A stretch of DNA of 64,000 nucleotides from Paenibacillus montaniterrae (GTDB lineage: Bacteria > Bacillota > Bacilli > Paenibacillales > Paenibacillaceae), in NCBI RefSeq assembly GCF_018403185.1, contig NZ_BOSE01000005.1:340445-404444 (forward strand). The letters run 5' to 3'. The notes beneath the pieces were generated by a model. The model was not told where the DNA came from and did no database searches. It saw only the letters and a program-made list of their open reading frames with translations. Below, in pieces: positions 15,064-23,722 of this stretch (position 1 is its first letter; each line of letters starts with the position of its first letter). The position numbers were made by a program, and so were the translations under genes.

Positions 15064-16131
15064 CTATTTAATAATCGGCAAAGTCAAATAAAACTCAGTA
15101 CCGATCCCCTGTTTGCTCTGCACTCCAATACGTCCGCCATGCTTTTCTACAATTTGCTTGCATATTGCAAGGCCAAGCCCCGCTCCTCCAAATGCACGGG
15201 AGCGCGACTTTTCTCCTCGGTAAAAGCGTTCGAACAAGTGAGGGAGATCATCTTCTGAGATGCCGATTCCGCTATCTTTAATCATAATTCGAATCCAGTT
15301 TCCTTCTTCCTGTGCCGAAATAGTCATTTCAGCGGGACGACCGCCATATTTTTTGGCATTTTCGATTATATTTTCAAATACTTGTGCCATGCGATCACGA
15401 TCGACTTGAATGAGTCTGGAAGGAAAAGGCCGCACGACAGTTAACTCAACACTCGAGTCTTCATGGAATTCCAATTCAAATGGGGCTGCCATCGCTTCAA
15501 GGAACTCGCGACTGTCTGATTCCCGCAGCTCCATCGCTAATTGTCCAGATTCCAGTTGCGAAAATTGAAACAAATCTTCGATCAAGCGGTCAAGCTGATC
15601 CGTTTTGTTTTTAATGACTGCAAGATATCGGGCGACCTTCTGCTCATCTCGAGCTATGCCATCCTGCAAACCTTCGACATATCCGCGAATAGATGTAATC
15701 GGTGTTCGCAAGTCGTGGGAAATATTCGCCACCAGCTCATTGCGAGCCTGCTCATAAGCAGCTTGCTGATCCAGCGATTCTTTTAGCCTTGCTCTCATGA
15801 CATCGAAGGCCGAAATAAAATTGCCCATCTCGTCATTGTACCGGCTGCGAATTTCGACATCGAGGTTGCCATTCATAATTTGTTCCGAAGCATCATTCAG
15901 TTCTTTCAGCGGCAGAAGGATACGCCTTGTAATGAATCGTGCCAATAGGTAAGCACATAACACAAACGCAACTACCAGAAAACCAAGCACGAACATAAAG
16001 TTAATGCCAGTTGCCCCATTAGCTGAGTCTCCATGATTTTCTCGAACCCCGGATATGCTCATCAAAACAACCGGAATGAAAATGATCCCGGTTAGCGATG
16101 CGATTAACTTGAAACGAATGCCGAGCTTCAT
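15064..16131 (-). CDS. sensor histidine kinase of the ABC-exporter operon
   Basis: A 355-aa kinase: two transmembrane helices (8-27 and 44-64) with an extracytoplasmic loop of only about 17 residues, HAMP linker (65-118), HisKA with phospho-acceptor His139 in NISHDLRTP, and a HATPase with N-box ENAKKYGG and DSGIGI/GGAGLGLA boxes. The tiny outer loop is typical of intramembrane-sensing kinases paired with peptide-antibiotic ABC transporters. Its ATG overlaps the response regulator stop (ATGA). Last intact gene of the operon, followed by the lspA fragment. Confidence 0.93.
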   Translation of the reverse strand: MKLGIRFKLIASLTGIIFIPVVLMSISGVRENHGDSANGATGINFMFVLGFLVVAFVLCAYLLARFITRRILLPLKELNDASEQIMNGNLDVEIRSRYNDEMGNFISAFDVMRARLKESLDQQAAYEQARNELVANISHDLRTPITSIRGYVEGLQDGIARDEQKVARYLAVIKNKTDQLDRLIEDLFQFSQLESGQLAMELRESDSREFLEAMAAPFELEFHEDSSVELTVVRPFPSRLIQVDRDRMAQVFENIIENAKKYGGRPAEMTISAQEEGNWIRIMIKDSGIGISEDDLPHLFERFYRGEKSRSRAFGGAGLGLAICKQIVEKHGGRIGVQSKQGIGTEFYLTLPIIK

Positions 16132-16826
16132 CGCGGACCACCGTCGAGCTTATAGCCGACTCCCCACACCGTTTTGATCAGCGTTGGATTTGCAGGATCG
16201 ACTTCGATTTTTTCCCGGATTTTCTTAATATGAACGGTTACAGTGTTTAAATCCCCATGCTCGTCGAAGCCCCATACATACCGGAAAATTTGTTCACGAG
16301 TTAATACCTGATTCGGGTGAAGAGCTAAATAACGCAGCACTTCAAATTCTCTGGCCGAGAGCGGGACAGGTTGATTTCGAACCGTAACTTCATAAGCTTT
16401 AACATTAAGCGCCAGCTCTTGATAGCGTATAATTTCAGCCGTCTCAGCAAGAGACGAAAGCTGATTTGCCCGACGGAGCTGTGCTTTGACCCGTGCAATC
16501 ATCTCGCCCGGACTAAATGGTTTAACGACATAATCATCCGCGCCAATCCCTAGCCCGACAATTTTATCTACATCGCTTTTCTTGGCGCTAAGCATGATGA
16601 TCGGGATTGCTGACTGTGATCGGATTATGCGACATACTTCTATCCCGTCAAACCTCGGAAGCATAATGTCCAAAATCATCAATTGCGGCCTACATTCACT
16701 AAACAGCTGTATTGCCTCTTGTCCGTCACTGGCGACGATAACCTCGAAGCGTTCTGCCTCCAAATAGTCTTTTAACAATTCTGCAATTTCTTTCTCATCT
16801 TCCACGATTAATATTTTGTCAAACAA
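16128..16826 (-). CDS. OmpR/PhoB-family response regulator
   Basis: A 232-aa protein with a receiver domain (phospho-acceptor Asp53 in LMILDIMLP, KPFSPGEM lysine) and a C-terminal winged helix (REFEVLRYLALHPNQVLTRE, TVTVHIKKIREKIE, VWGVGYKL). It starts at a TTG with GGTGAG upstream. It is the cognate partner of the overlapping histidine kinase and probably activates the upstream ABC genes in response to an antimicrobial peptide or envelope stress; that role is inferred from the operon. Confidence 0.93.
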   Translation of the reverse strand: MFDKILIVEDEKEIAELLKDYLEAERFEVIVASDGQEAIQLFSECRPQLMILDIMLPRFDGIEVCRIIRSQSAIPIIMLSAKKSDVDKIVGLGIGADDYVVKPFSPGEMIARVKAQLRRANQLSSLAETAEIIRYQELALNVKAYEVTVRNQPVPLSAREFEVLRYLALHPNQVLTREQIFRYVWGFDEHGDLNTVTVHIKKIREKIEVDPANPTLIKTVWGVGYKLDGGPR

Positions 16827-16842
16827 CGCGGGCTCACCCCAT

Positions 16843-17616
16843 TTACGTCAAAATATCTTTCTTCCTTATCATCATAACACTACCTGTATATGAAACACTA
16901 AGATAGGTGAGAATGACGGTCAAGCCGCCCAGCAAATTGTGCGCTGCCGGGTCGTGCAAAGGAAGAAATGGAAAGGCTCTTAGCTGATACCCGATAAACA
17001 AATGCTCGAGCTGCGAAATGCCCTCGAGCAACGGAGAAAGTACAATAAGCACAAGAGCCGTTCCGATGGAAGCGCCTGGATTCGACGTTACCAGGGCCAC
17101 AAATATTACGATCATGCCAAACGCCAGATTAGGCGGTACAGATAGAAGAATCATATGCATCAAAAGCTGTACCCCTTCGCTAAATGAGTATATGACTTCG
17201 CCAACAGCAGTTCGATCTCCCCACCCAAAAGCTATCGTCCCGACAACGTAGGAAGAAAAAACTAAAAATATAAGCAGAACCATCATAACCGTAAACATCG
17301 ACACGATTTTGGCGTGAAGCAGATCCAATCTGCTTATCGGGCAAAGAAGTGCTTTCTTGAGCGTACCGCTTCGATATTCCTCTGCAATGGAATCGGCGGC
17401 CAGAATTGCAACAAAAATAGCGATAAACAATGGGCCGTTATGAAGGATGAGCAGTGGAAATGATTGACCGTTGGGTCCAGTATCAGTAAAGCCGGATGCA
17501 TCCCACTCATATTGAAAAACTGCCGATATTTCCACCGCAATTTGAATAAGCATAAACAGGTACAGCTTCTTCTGTCTAAACACTTTAAATAGTTCGAAAT
17601 GGATTAGCTTACTCAA
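16843..17616 (-). CDS. ABC-2 type permease (second of a paralogous pair)
   Basis: About 257 aa with six predicted helices and the ABC-2 pattern AADSIAEEYRSGTLKKALLCPISRL after helix 2. It is clearly a paralogue of the preceding permease (shared EYRSGTLK/EVNSGTLK, CP-x-SR and AFGWGxxT blocks), as in LanE/LanG or BcrB-type exporter pairs. I prefer the TTG at 17616, which has AAAGGTGG upstream; GTG 17628 overlaps that site. It would form the membrane part of an exporter with its paralogue and the ATPase. Confidence 0.88.
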   Translation of the reverse strand: MSKLIHFELFKVFRQKKLYLFMLIQIAVEISAVFQYEWDASGFTDTGPNGQSFPLLILHNGPLFIAIFVAILAADSIAEEYRSGTLKKALLCPISRLDLLHAKIVSMFTVMMVLLIFLVFSSYVVGTIAFGWGDRTAVGEVIYSFSEGVQLLMHMILLSVPPNLAFGMIVIFVALVTSNPGASIGTALVLIVLSPLLEGISQLEHLFIGYQLRAFPFLPLHDPAAHNLLGGLTVILTYLSVSYTGSVMMIRKKDILT

Positions 17617-17630
17617 GCGAGGTCCCACCT

Positions 17631-18407
17631 TTAAAGAATAAAGTCTCTTTTCTTGATCATGATTGCGCTAATGAAATAAGAAACGATGAGGTAACCGGCA
17701 AGCACCACGACGTTTTGTAATATAGCTGCTATGTTTGCCTGATGAATAGATTCATGAAAAAAGTACATTTGATTTACAATGGAATACGGCTTGAGTGTAT
17801 CAACAATATTCAAATATTGCGCAGCTGTCAAAAGGCCGATTGACAACCCAATCGCCGCACTTATATTCGTAGCAGACAGGGCAACGATGATTACAATCAT
17901 TCCGCAAGCCATATATGGCAGCAGCATGGAAAATGCCAGGCGAAGCGTTAGCCATACGCCTTCTGTCTGTGAATATAATGTATCAGCATAGATGGTCTGT
18001 TCTCCCCAACCAAAGGCCAGCGTTCCGATCACATATTCCGCTGCTATAGAAAAAGCAAGCAGTACTACCAAGAATGCGAATAAGGAGACAATCTTGGCGC
18101 AAAGCCATTCGATTCGCCGGACTGGGCACAGCAATGACAATTTTAACGTACCGCTGTTCACTTCACTTGTGATCATGTCAGCAACATAGATTGGAATAAA
18201 AACGATCATAAATTGAGCCATACTATTAAGAAGTGTTAACGGAAGAGACTGACCATTCGGCACCACGATCACCGACTTCCACTCCCCGCCCGCGTTATAG
18301 AAATAGGCCGTTAACCATGCATGCACGGCCAGAATCGCCATAAAAATATAAAGCTTTTTTAATCTGACCATTTTGTAGAGCTCGTTTTGGATCAGCCTGA
18401 GCATCAT
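17631..18407 (-). CDS. ABC-2 type permease (first of a paralogous pair)
   Basis: A 258-aa, six-helix membrane protein carrying VADMITSEVNSGTLKLSLLCPVRRIEW, the cytoplasmic coupling block shared with its downstream paralogue. The start ATG overlaps the ATPase stop (CTATGATG), so the three exporter genes are translationally coupled. The two-permease plus one-ATPase layout matches lantibiotic immunity (LanFEG) and bacitracin-type (BcrAB) exporters. Confidence 0.88.
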   Translation of the reverse strand: MMLRLIQNELYKMVRLKKLYIFMAILAVHAWLTAYFYNAGGEWKSVIVVPNGQSLPLTLLNSMAQFMIVFIPIYVADMITSEVNSGTLKLSLLCPVRRIEWLCAKIVSLFAFLVVLLAFSIAAEYVIGTLAFGWGEQTIYADTLYSQTEGVWLTLRLAFSMLLPYMACGMIVIIVALSATNISAAIGLSIGLLTAAQYLNIVDTLKPYSIVNQMYFFHESIHQANIAAILQNVVVLAGYLIVSYFISAIMIKKRDFIL

Positions 18408-19144
18408 AGCCGGCCATCTCCTTCCGTAATGTCGAAAAAGAATTGCTCCAGCGTCCTAGTTTCCTTCCCTGAAGCAAGCAATTGCTTTACCTCCCCTTCT
18501 GCAATCAGCTTCCCTTTCCGGATCACAGCTGCCTTGTTGCATATTTGTTCAACATCATGAAGCAGATGACTCGAAATTAGAAAAGAAATGCCCTGCTCAG
18601 CAGCAAGCTGCACGATCAGCTCCTTGATCTCCTTCATGCCTTGCGGATCGAGTCCGTTCGTAGGCTCGTCCAGTATAATTAGCTTCGGCTGATTCAGCAG
18701 TGCGCCAGCAATGCCAAGCCGCTGCTTCATGCCAAGTGAAAAGGACGCGACTTTATCTTTCGCACGTTCGGATAGTCCGGCGATCTCCAGCACTTCATCT
18801 ACTCGCTTCCGTGTTACGCTCGGATACAGATTCGCCATTAACTTAAGATTGTCATAGGCAGAAAGATAACCGTAAAAAGCCGGATTCTCGACGATCGCGC
18901 CGACAAGCGAAATTGCGGATTTGAACTGTGATTTTAGATGAAACCCGCCTATCCGTACTTCGCCGGCATCGGGATGAATGAGACCGGTAATCATGCGGAT
19001 TGTCGTCGTTTTACCCGAACCGTTCGTGCCAAGAAACCCGTATATATCTCCTTCCGCTATACGAATATTCAGACGATCCACTGCCACCCTCGAGCCAAAG
19101 GTTTTCGTAAGCCCTTGTACTTCCAACAGTACCTGGTTTCCCAT
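18404..19144 (-). CDS. ABC exporter ATP-binding protein, BcrA/LanF type
   Basis: A 246-aa nucleotide-binding subunit: Walker A GTNGSGKTT (39-47), Q-loop region, signature FSLGMKQRLG, Walker B KLIILDEPTNGLDP, H-loop SSHLLHD. The sequence type (QGLTKTFGSRVAVDRL, ASFSLGMKQRLGIAGALL) is that of bacitracin/lantibiotic self-protection ATPases. GGAGGAG precedes the start. First gene of the ATPase-permease-permease-regulator-kinase operon, divergent from the serS T-box region. Confidence 0.93.
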   Translation of the reverse strand: MGNQVLLEVQGLTKTFGSRVAVDRLNIRIAEGDIYGFLGTNGSGKTTTIRMITGLIHPDAGEVRIGGFHLKSQFKSAISLVGAIVENPAFYGYLSAYDNLKLMANLYPSVTRKRVDEVLEIAGLSERAKDKVASFSLGMKQRLGIAGALLNQPKLIILDEPTNGLDPQGMKEIKELIVQLAAEQGISFLISSHLLHDVEQICNKAAVIRKGKLIAEGEVKQLLASGKETRTLEQFFFDITEGDGRL

Positions 19145-19281
19145 AAGCTTTCTCCTCCATTATTTTTATAGATAGCCTTACTCCTTTCATCGTAACCATT
19201 GAAAATAAACAGCTGCCGTTATAAAAATTAACATTTCATATTGAAATGATTAAAATTCGATAAAGCGTATAAAGAAGGCTC

Positions 19282-19310
19282 TTGAATACAACGAGCAGTC
19301 TGAGTATAAT
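19282..19310 (+). promoter_or_regulatory. sigma-A promoter of the T-box/serS unit
   Basis: TTGAAT, exactly 17 bases, then TATAAT (19305-19310). Transcription would begin about 19317 and read into the T-box leader. Confidence 0.75.
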
Positions 19311-19316
19311 ACTATG

Positions 19317-19513
19317 TAAATAACGACATCAGGCCGATGAAGAGAATCCAACTCGGAGGCGTTTTCGTCAAGGGGAAGTCATTCCCCCTAAGTTAACCGG
19401 GTCCGCCCGTTACCGCGGAACTAAGGGGATTGGGCAGTTTTGCTGCTCAATCAATTTGGGTGGCACCGCGAGAATAGCGCTCTTCGTCCCAATTGGACGA
19501 GAGCGCTTTTTAT
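19317..19513 (+). promoter_or_regulatory. T-box riboswitch upstream of seryl-tRNA synthetase
   Basis: The leader contains the conserved T-box GGGTGGCACCGCGAG (19458-19472) and a terminator hairpin at 19476-19513 (AGCGCTCTTCGTCC pairing with GGACGAGAGCGCT, then a T-run). Uncharged tRNA binding would favour the antiterminator and permit serS expression. A UCC (Ser) triplet followed by A at 19347-19349 is a candidate specifier, but I could not fold stem I well enough to be sure. Confidence 0.9.
19476..19513 (+). terminator. T-box regulated intrinsic terminator
   Basis: A 13-bp stem with one bulge, AATT loop and CTTTTTAT tail, located 26 bases before the serS start. Confidence 0.85.
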
Positions 19514-19538
19514 ATTCTCATAAAAGGAGTGCACTGCC

Positions 19539-20822
19539 ATGTTGGACATTAAATGGATCAGGCAAAATCAAGCAACGGTACAATCGATTGCAGACCAAAA
19601 GGGGATCTCTGTCTCAATCTCTCAATTAATCGAATACGATGACAAACGGCGGGCCTTGCTCTTTCAGTTGGAGCGGCTGCGGCAAGATCGTAATCGGCTA
19701 AGTCAGGAAATCCGGGAACTGATGCGGAGCAATAAGCGTGAGGAAGCTGAACGCAGCAAGCAATTTGTTAAAAAAATCAATCAACGCTTAAGCACAATTG
19801 AAGATGAGCATAAAGAAGTCGAAAGTCAGTATCACCAGCTTATGCTCCATGTGCCTAATATAGTATCACCGGATACGCCGATAGGCGTCTCCGATCACGA
19901 CAATGTGGAGATTAGACGAGTAGGTGAACCAACGACGTTTGCTTTTGAAGCTAAAGATCATGTGACGCTTGGCAAGCTCCATCAGATGATCGATATTCCT
20001 CGCGGCGTCAAGACAGCTGGCAGCCGGAATTATTATCTTACCGGCATGGGGGCGCTCCTACACCGGGCTGTACAGCAGTTGGCCGTTGATCTGTTAATTC
20101 AAAAAGGATTTACACTGCTTGAGGTGCCGCTCATGGTCCGTACAGAGGCTTTGCTCAATACTGCACACTTCCCGCTTAGCCAAAGCCAGACATTCAAAAT
20201 AGCGGAAGAGGATAAGTGGCTGGTGGGGACCTCAGAGGTGCCGCTAGTGTCATATTACGAACATGAAATCGTCGACCTTACCGAACCGATTCGACTTGCC
20301 GCTGTCTCTACCTGCTTCCGCAATGAAATCGGATCGGCAGGAAAAGACGTTCATGGCTTGTACCGATTGCACCAGTTTTCTAAGGTCGAGCAAGTGATTC
20401 TGTGCGAAGCAAGTTTAGATACAGCGGAGCAGCTATTGCAAGAGATTACAGCCAATGCAGAGAAAATCCTGTCGTTGCTGGAGCTTCCTTATCGCGTCAT
20501 GGCTGTATGCACTGGCGACATGTCTCAGAAAACCTACAAACAATGGGACATCGAGACCTGGATGCCAAGCCGCCAGGCGTATGGTGAGACTCACTCCGCC
20601 TCCAACCTGCTGGATTTTCAAGCCCGCCGTTCGAACATTCGATACCGAAATGCAGACGGAAAGACGCAATTTTGTTACACCCTGAACAATACTGCCATCG
20701 CCTCGCCCCGTATATTGATCCCACTGCTGGAAAATCATCAGCAGGAAGACGGCTCTATTCGGATTCCGCAAGCGTTGCAGCGATACATGCAAGGGCTGAA
20801 ATATTTGAAGCCCGGCTATTAG
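19539..20822 (+). CDS. seryl-tRNA synthetase, divergent paralogue
   Basis: Charges tRNA-Ser with serine. The 427-aa protein has the N-terminal coiled-coil arm (about 35-105), a class II core with TSEVPL, motif 2 FRNEIGSAGKDVHGLYRLHQFSKVE, and motif 3 LNNTAIASPRILIPLLEN. Typical bacterial SerRS has FRSEAGSAGRDT-GL-R-HQF and LNGSGLAVGR; the changes Ser-Glu-Ala to Asn-Glu-Ile and Gly-Ser-Gly-Leu-Ala-Val-Gly to Asn-Thr-Ala-Ile-Ala-Ser-Pro make this an unusual enzyme, likely a second copy. It ends in a hairpin shared with GH30. Expression is tied to tRNA-Ser charging through the T-box. It could be a housekeeping duplicate or an antibiotic-tolerant variant. Confidence 0.9.
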   Translation: MLDIKWIRQNQATVQSIADQKGISVSISQLIEYDDKRRALLFQLERLRQDRNRLSQEIRELMRSNKREEAERSKQFVKKINQRLSTIEDEHKEVESQYHQLMLHVPNIVSPDTPIGVSDHDNVEIRRVGEPTTFAFEAKDHVTLGKLHQMIDIPRGVKTAGSRNYYLTGMGALLHRAVQQLAVDLLIQKGFTLLEVPLMVRTEALLNTAHFPLSQSQTFKIAEEDKWLVGTSEVPLVSYYEHEIVDLTEPIRLAAVSTCFRNEIGSAGKDVHGLYRLHQFSKVEQVILCEASLDTAEQLLQEITANAEKILSLLELPYRVMAVCTGDMSQKTYKQWDIETWMPSRQAYGETHSASNLLDFQARRSNIRYRNADGKTQFCYTLNNTAIASPRILIPLLENHQQEDGSIRIPQALQRYMQGLKYLKPGY

Positions 20823-20891
20823 CACCTGGTGATCTCGCTAAAGTAATGGAACTCCCATTAACTTGATTTACTCTCATATTGATCAAAATTA

Positions 20892-20915
20892 GGCCCATGC
20901 GCAATGACATGGGCC
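20892..20915. terminator. bidirectional terminator between serS and GH30
   Basis: GGCCCATG (20892-20899) pairs with CATGGGCC (20908-20915). The minus strand continues TAATTTTG, and the plus strand TTCAAAAAG. Confidence 0.7.
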
Positions 20916-20927
20916 TTCAAAAAGAAC

Positions 20928-22598
20928 CTACTGAGCCGTAACCTGAATATTGTCAATATTCGGGCCTTCTGTACCGGTTGTTACGACTCGCAGCGTGTTA
21001 TTCCCGGCATTCATTGATACCTGGATCGTTTTTTCACCCCAGGTTGACCAACTGCCGGTTGCTGTAAACGGGGTATTGCTAATCGCTTTCGTTCCATTCA
21101 CATAGACGTCCAGATTTCTTGTTCCTGATTCCAGTGCATAGCGAATTTTCACATTCTTTGTTCCTGTAACAGCAGCGTAGATATTATTCCACTGAATGGC
21201 TGCATCGGACAAAGCGTTAAAGTTGACATAACCGCTGCCGCTATAGCCCGAATAAATGGTTTCTACGACTGCGTTAGTCAATGTCGTATTCGTCTCCGCT
21301 TCATACGTAGTGCCGGCGCCGCTGCCGCTTAGTTCAGCTACAAAAGTCGTTACGCTGTTGGCAGGAAGATGCGCAAAGAAGGAGCCGCTCGATGCATTTA
21401 GTGGTGTTCCTGCTTCCAAATTGCGGATGCTGTCCGTGATCCATCTGGATACGTTCGATGCAGCTCCATTTTGCAGGACAAAGTTCTGGTTGACGGCTGA
21501 ATTGCCTCTGTTGACTGCCACGATCACAAGCTTGTTGTCGCCTTTATATGCGGATATAAACACGTTCGTATCGGGATTTTTCGTAGCGTCGACTCTTACA
21601 TAACCGGGACGAACAAATTTCGAGTAATGAGCCATCGAATATCCGCGCTTGCTAATGGTTCCATCCTCTTTCATCGGGCCGTATTGCCTGCGGATATACC
21701 ACCAGATATAAGCCTGGAATTCAGCCTCCACCATATTATGATGGATGTGATACGCAACGTCCAATGCCTCAGGCCACAGATCAGCCGAGTTGTTGTTGCT
21801 GTTCGGGTAGTATACTTCGGTCATCCAGAGTTCTTTTCCCGCCCCTTTTTGTTTGAACAGCGGATAAGGGAAATTGCTAAACTGGGTACCGTACGTATGA
21901 GCGCCAAGAATATCCATATTGGCGAGAGCTTGCGGATCGTTCAAGATCGGGTCGGACATATTTTTCAGATATTGAAATGACTCTGGCGCGATGACCTTGC
22001 AATTAATCGATCCAGCATTTTCCTTCATAAAGCGCAGCATTTCTTGCGGGGTCCACCATGTCCAGTCATGGGCGTAATCCGGCTCATTTTGGACTGAAAT
22101 AGCATATAGGTCGACACCGTTATTTTTCATAAATGTGACGAAATCGTTAAGATGTTGCGCATAAGCAGCGTACTTGTCGTATCTGAGCCGTTTTGCATTT
22201 GGATCGCCATTGCGGTTGAAGGTCTCGACCATGTCACTTGGGGGATTCCATGGCGAAGCAATGACTAACGCCCCAAGTTCAGCTGCTCTTTTAGCCGTGG
22301 CTACTTCTCTGTGCCAATTATTTCGATTATCATCTACATAGATTCTTACAATCGTAAATCCGAGTTGGTTCGGCCCATTGCCAAACGCTGTTTCTCTTTG
22401 CGAGGCTGTCAGATCACCGATCCATGCCGGATGGTTCATGCCGCCAAAACCACGAATCACTTGCTTCTCTGAGGATAAATTAATGACGGCATCACTCGCC
22501 GCAGACACTATGGCAGGTGCCGGTGCGGCTAGCATGAGCGGCAACGCAGTCAGACATGCCAGCAGTACGAGCATTGACTTTTTTACGCGTGAAATCAT
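20928..22598 (-). CDS. xynC: secreted GH30 glucuronoxylanase with C-terminal CBM6-like domain
   Basis: Cleaves beta-1,4-xylan next to 4-O-methylglucuronate side chains. The 556-aa protein has a Sec signal peptide ending ...VSAAS, then a GH30 (alpha/beta)8 barrel with side beta domain: acid/base Glu172 in SVQNEPDYAH and nucleophile Glu261 in WMTEVYYPNS. The YIRRQYGPMKEDGTISKRGY stretch, whose arginine contacts glucuronate, marks subfamily 8. The last 130 residues are a CBM6-type beta-sandwich (TYEAETNTTL...GTEGPNIDNIQVT). ATG 22598 is preceded by AGAGGAG at nine bases; the upstream in-frame ATG at 22607 overlaps that site. Monocistronic with its own promoter and a cre-like element. Confidence 0.95.
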   Translation of the reverse strand: MISRVKKSMLVLLACLTALPLMLAAPAPAIVSAASDAVINLSSEKQVIRGFGGMNHPAWIGDLTASQRETAFGNGPNQLGFTIVRIYVDDNRNNWHREVATAKRAAELGALVIASPWNPPSDMVETFNRNGDPNAKRLRYDKYAAYAQHLNDFVTFMKNNGVDLYAISVQNEPDYAHDWTWWTPQEMLRFMKENAGSINCKVIAPESFQYLKNMSDPILNDPQALANMDILGAHTYGTQFSNFPYPLFKQKGAGKELWMTEVYYPNSNNNSADLWPEALDVAYHIHHNMVEAEFQAYIWWYIRRQYGPMKEDGTISKRGYSMAHYSKFVRPGYVRVDATKNPDTNVFISAYKGDNKLVIVAVNRGNSAVNQNFVLQNGAASNVSRWITDSIRNLEAGTPLNASSGSFFAHLPANSVTTFVAELSGSGAGTTYEAETNTTLTNAVVETIYSGYSGSGYVNFNALSDAAIQWNNIYAAVTGTKNVKIRYALESGTRNLDVYVNGTKAISNTPFTATGSWSTWGEKTIQVSMNAGNNTLRVVTTGTEGPNIDNIQVTAQ

Positions 22599-22627
22599 TT
22601 CCTTCATCTCCTCTTAAAATTAAATCT

Positions 22628-22640
22628 TGATACGCTTTCA
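22628..22640. promoter_or_regulatory. cre-like sequence in the xynC leader
   Basis: TGATACGCTTTCA, a one-base-shorter cre variant 30 bases upstream of the GH30 start. Xylanase genes are usually under glucose repression. Confidence 0.35.
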
Positions 22641-22755
22641 CCGGGCAGCACAATTCGGTATAACGGTTGACCGCACAACCTGATCTGATCACCCCCTTTC
22701 GCGACTCATGCGAAATATCGAATCGAATGTATGCGCTTTCTTGTGTTATTTGATA

Positions 22756-22784
22756 ATTATAGAAAAAGAAAAACGGTATCACAA
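22756..22784 (-). promoter_or_regulatory. sigma-A promoter of xynC
   Basis: On the minus strand TTGTGA, 17 bases, TATAAT (-10 at 22756-22761). It predicts a 5' leader of about 150 bases containing a cre-like site and GGGGGTGATC. Confidence 0.7.
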
Positions 22785-22847
22785 TTACCATTTCTTAACT
22801 TTGTTACCTTTTGTTTTCTTTCGTGCGTTGTTAAGGAATAAAAACAC

Positions 22848-22888
22848 AAAAAAAGCTCATCAGAAATTACCGATGAACTGTTTTTTAT
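22848..22888 (-). terminator. intrinsic terminator after the Fic gene
   Basis: AGTTCATCGG pairs with CTGATGAGCT on the minus strand, followed by seven T. Confidence 0.7.
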
Positions 22889-22898
22889 TAAAGCATAT

Positions 22899-23627
22899 TT
22901 AATCTAAGACACTTAAATATAGATCCAAAGATTTTTCGGTAGCCGAAGCGACAAGCTCTATGAACTTGTTGTAGTTTTTTTTAGCAATTGCCTCATCCAA
23001 CGACTCATAGTATGCCAGTCGATGCTTTACTTCTATAATAATAGGTGGATATCCAGACTTCATTAGCTCCAGGTTCAACAGCAATCTCGATGTTCGTCCG
23101 TTACAATCTATAAAGGGATGTATGCCAACAAAAATAGCATGCAGCATAGTCCCTCGTACAATTGGATGAAGAGCTGTAGCTTCCTTCTCATACCAATTCA
23201 TTAATGCTTCCATTTCACTATCCAGCTGATAATGGGGCGGGGGAGTATGGGAAGCGCCTGCTATCAGCACTTGTTGATCTCGATATACACCGGCATAATC
23301 ATCGTTAATTCCCTTTAAAATGAGTCGATGTATATTTTTGATCTGCCATTGCGACATAGGCTCTTCTTTGCGAACAATATCCTCTACATAAGAAATAGCT
23401 TGTTGATGGTTAATCACTTCCAAGTGTTCGCGCAGCGTTTTACCGCCAACGGTTATACCTTCCAATACAACCTTTGTCTCACTTAAAGTCAAGGTGTTGC
23501 CTTCGATCGCATTGGTGTTGTACGTCCATTCTAGTAAAATCTTTTCCCGCAAGCTTTTTAATGTATATTCAGGCAACGGCCTCTTGTTATCTAGCAATAA
23601 CTTTTTGGCATCTATTTTACTAAACAA
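22899..23627 (-). CDS. Fic-domain protein with altered catalytic loop
   Basis: Fic enzymes usually transfer AMP from ATP to a hydroxyl of a target protein. The 242-aa protein carries the self-inhibitory helix motif TNAIEG (38-43, class II type) and the active-site motif, which here reads HPFIDCNGRTSR (170-181): the phosphate-binding Gly of DGNGR is Cys175, from a single codon change GGT to TGT. The catalytic His170, Asp174, Asn176 and Arg178/181 are kept. The flap VYRDQQVLIAGASHTPPP is normal. The start is TTG with GGGGGTG upstream. It stands alone, with no toxin-antitoxin partner, and targets are unknown. Confidence 0.9.
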   Translation of the reverse strand: MFSKIDAKKLLLDNKRPLPEYTLKSLREKILLEWTYNTNAIEGNTLTLSETKVVLEGITVGGKTLREHLEVINHQQAISYVEDIVRKEEPMSQWQIKNIHRLILKGINDDYAGVYRDQQVLIAGASHTPPPHYQLDSEMEALMNWYEKEATALHPIVRGTMLHAIFVGIHPFIDCNGRTSRLLLNLELMKSGYPPIIIEVKHRLAYYESLDEAIAKKNYNKFIELVASATEKSLDLYLSVLD

Positions 23628-23722
23628 CGCTCACACCCCCATAACTACAATCTACCAACATTATATACCATCTATACTATATAATTAAACAATCCAAGGT
23701 AATCGAAAGGAGTTTAACGTAC

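Noticed and set aside
22899..23627. Fic/Phd toxin-antitoxin (Doc) pair
   Set aside because: No adjacent antitoxin gene; the inhibitory TNAIEG motif is within the same protein, as in class II Fic enzymes.
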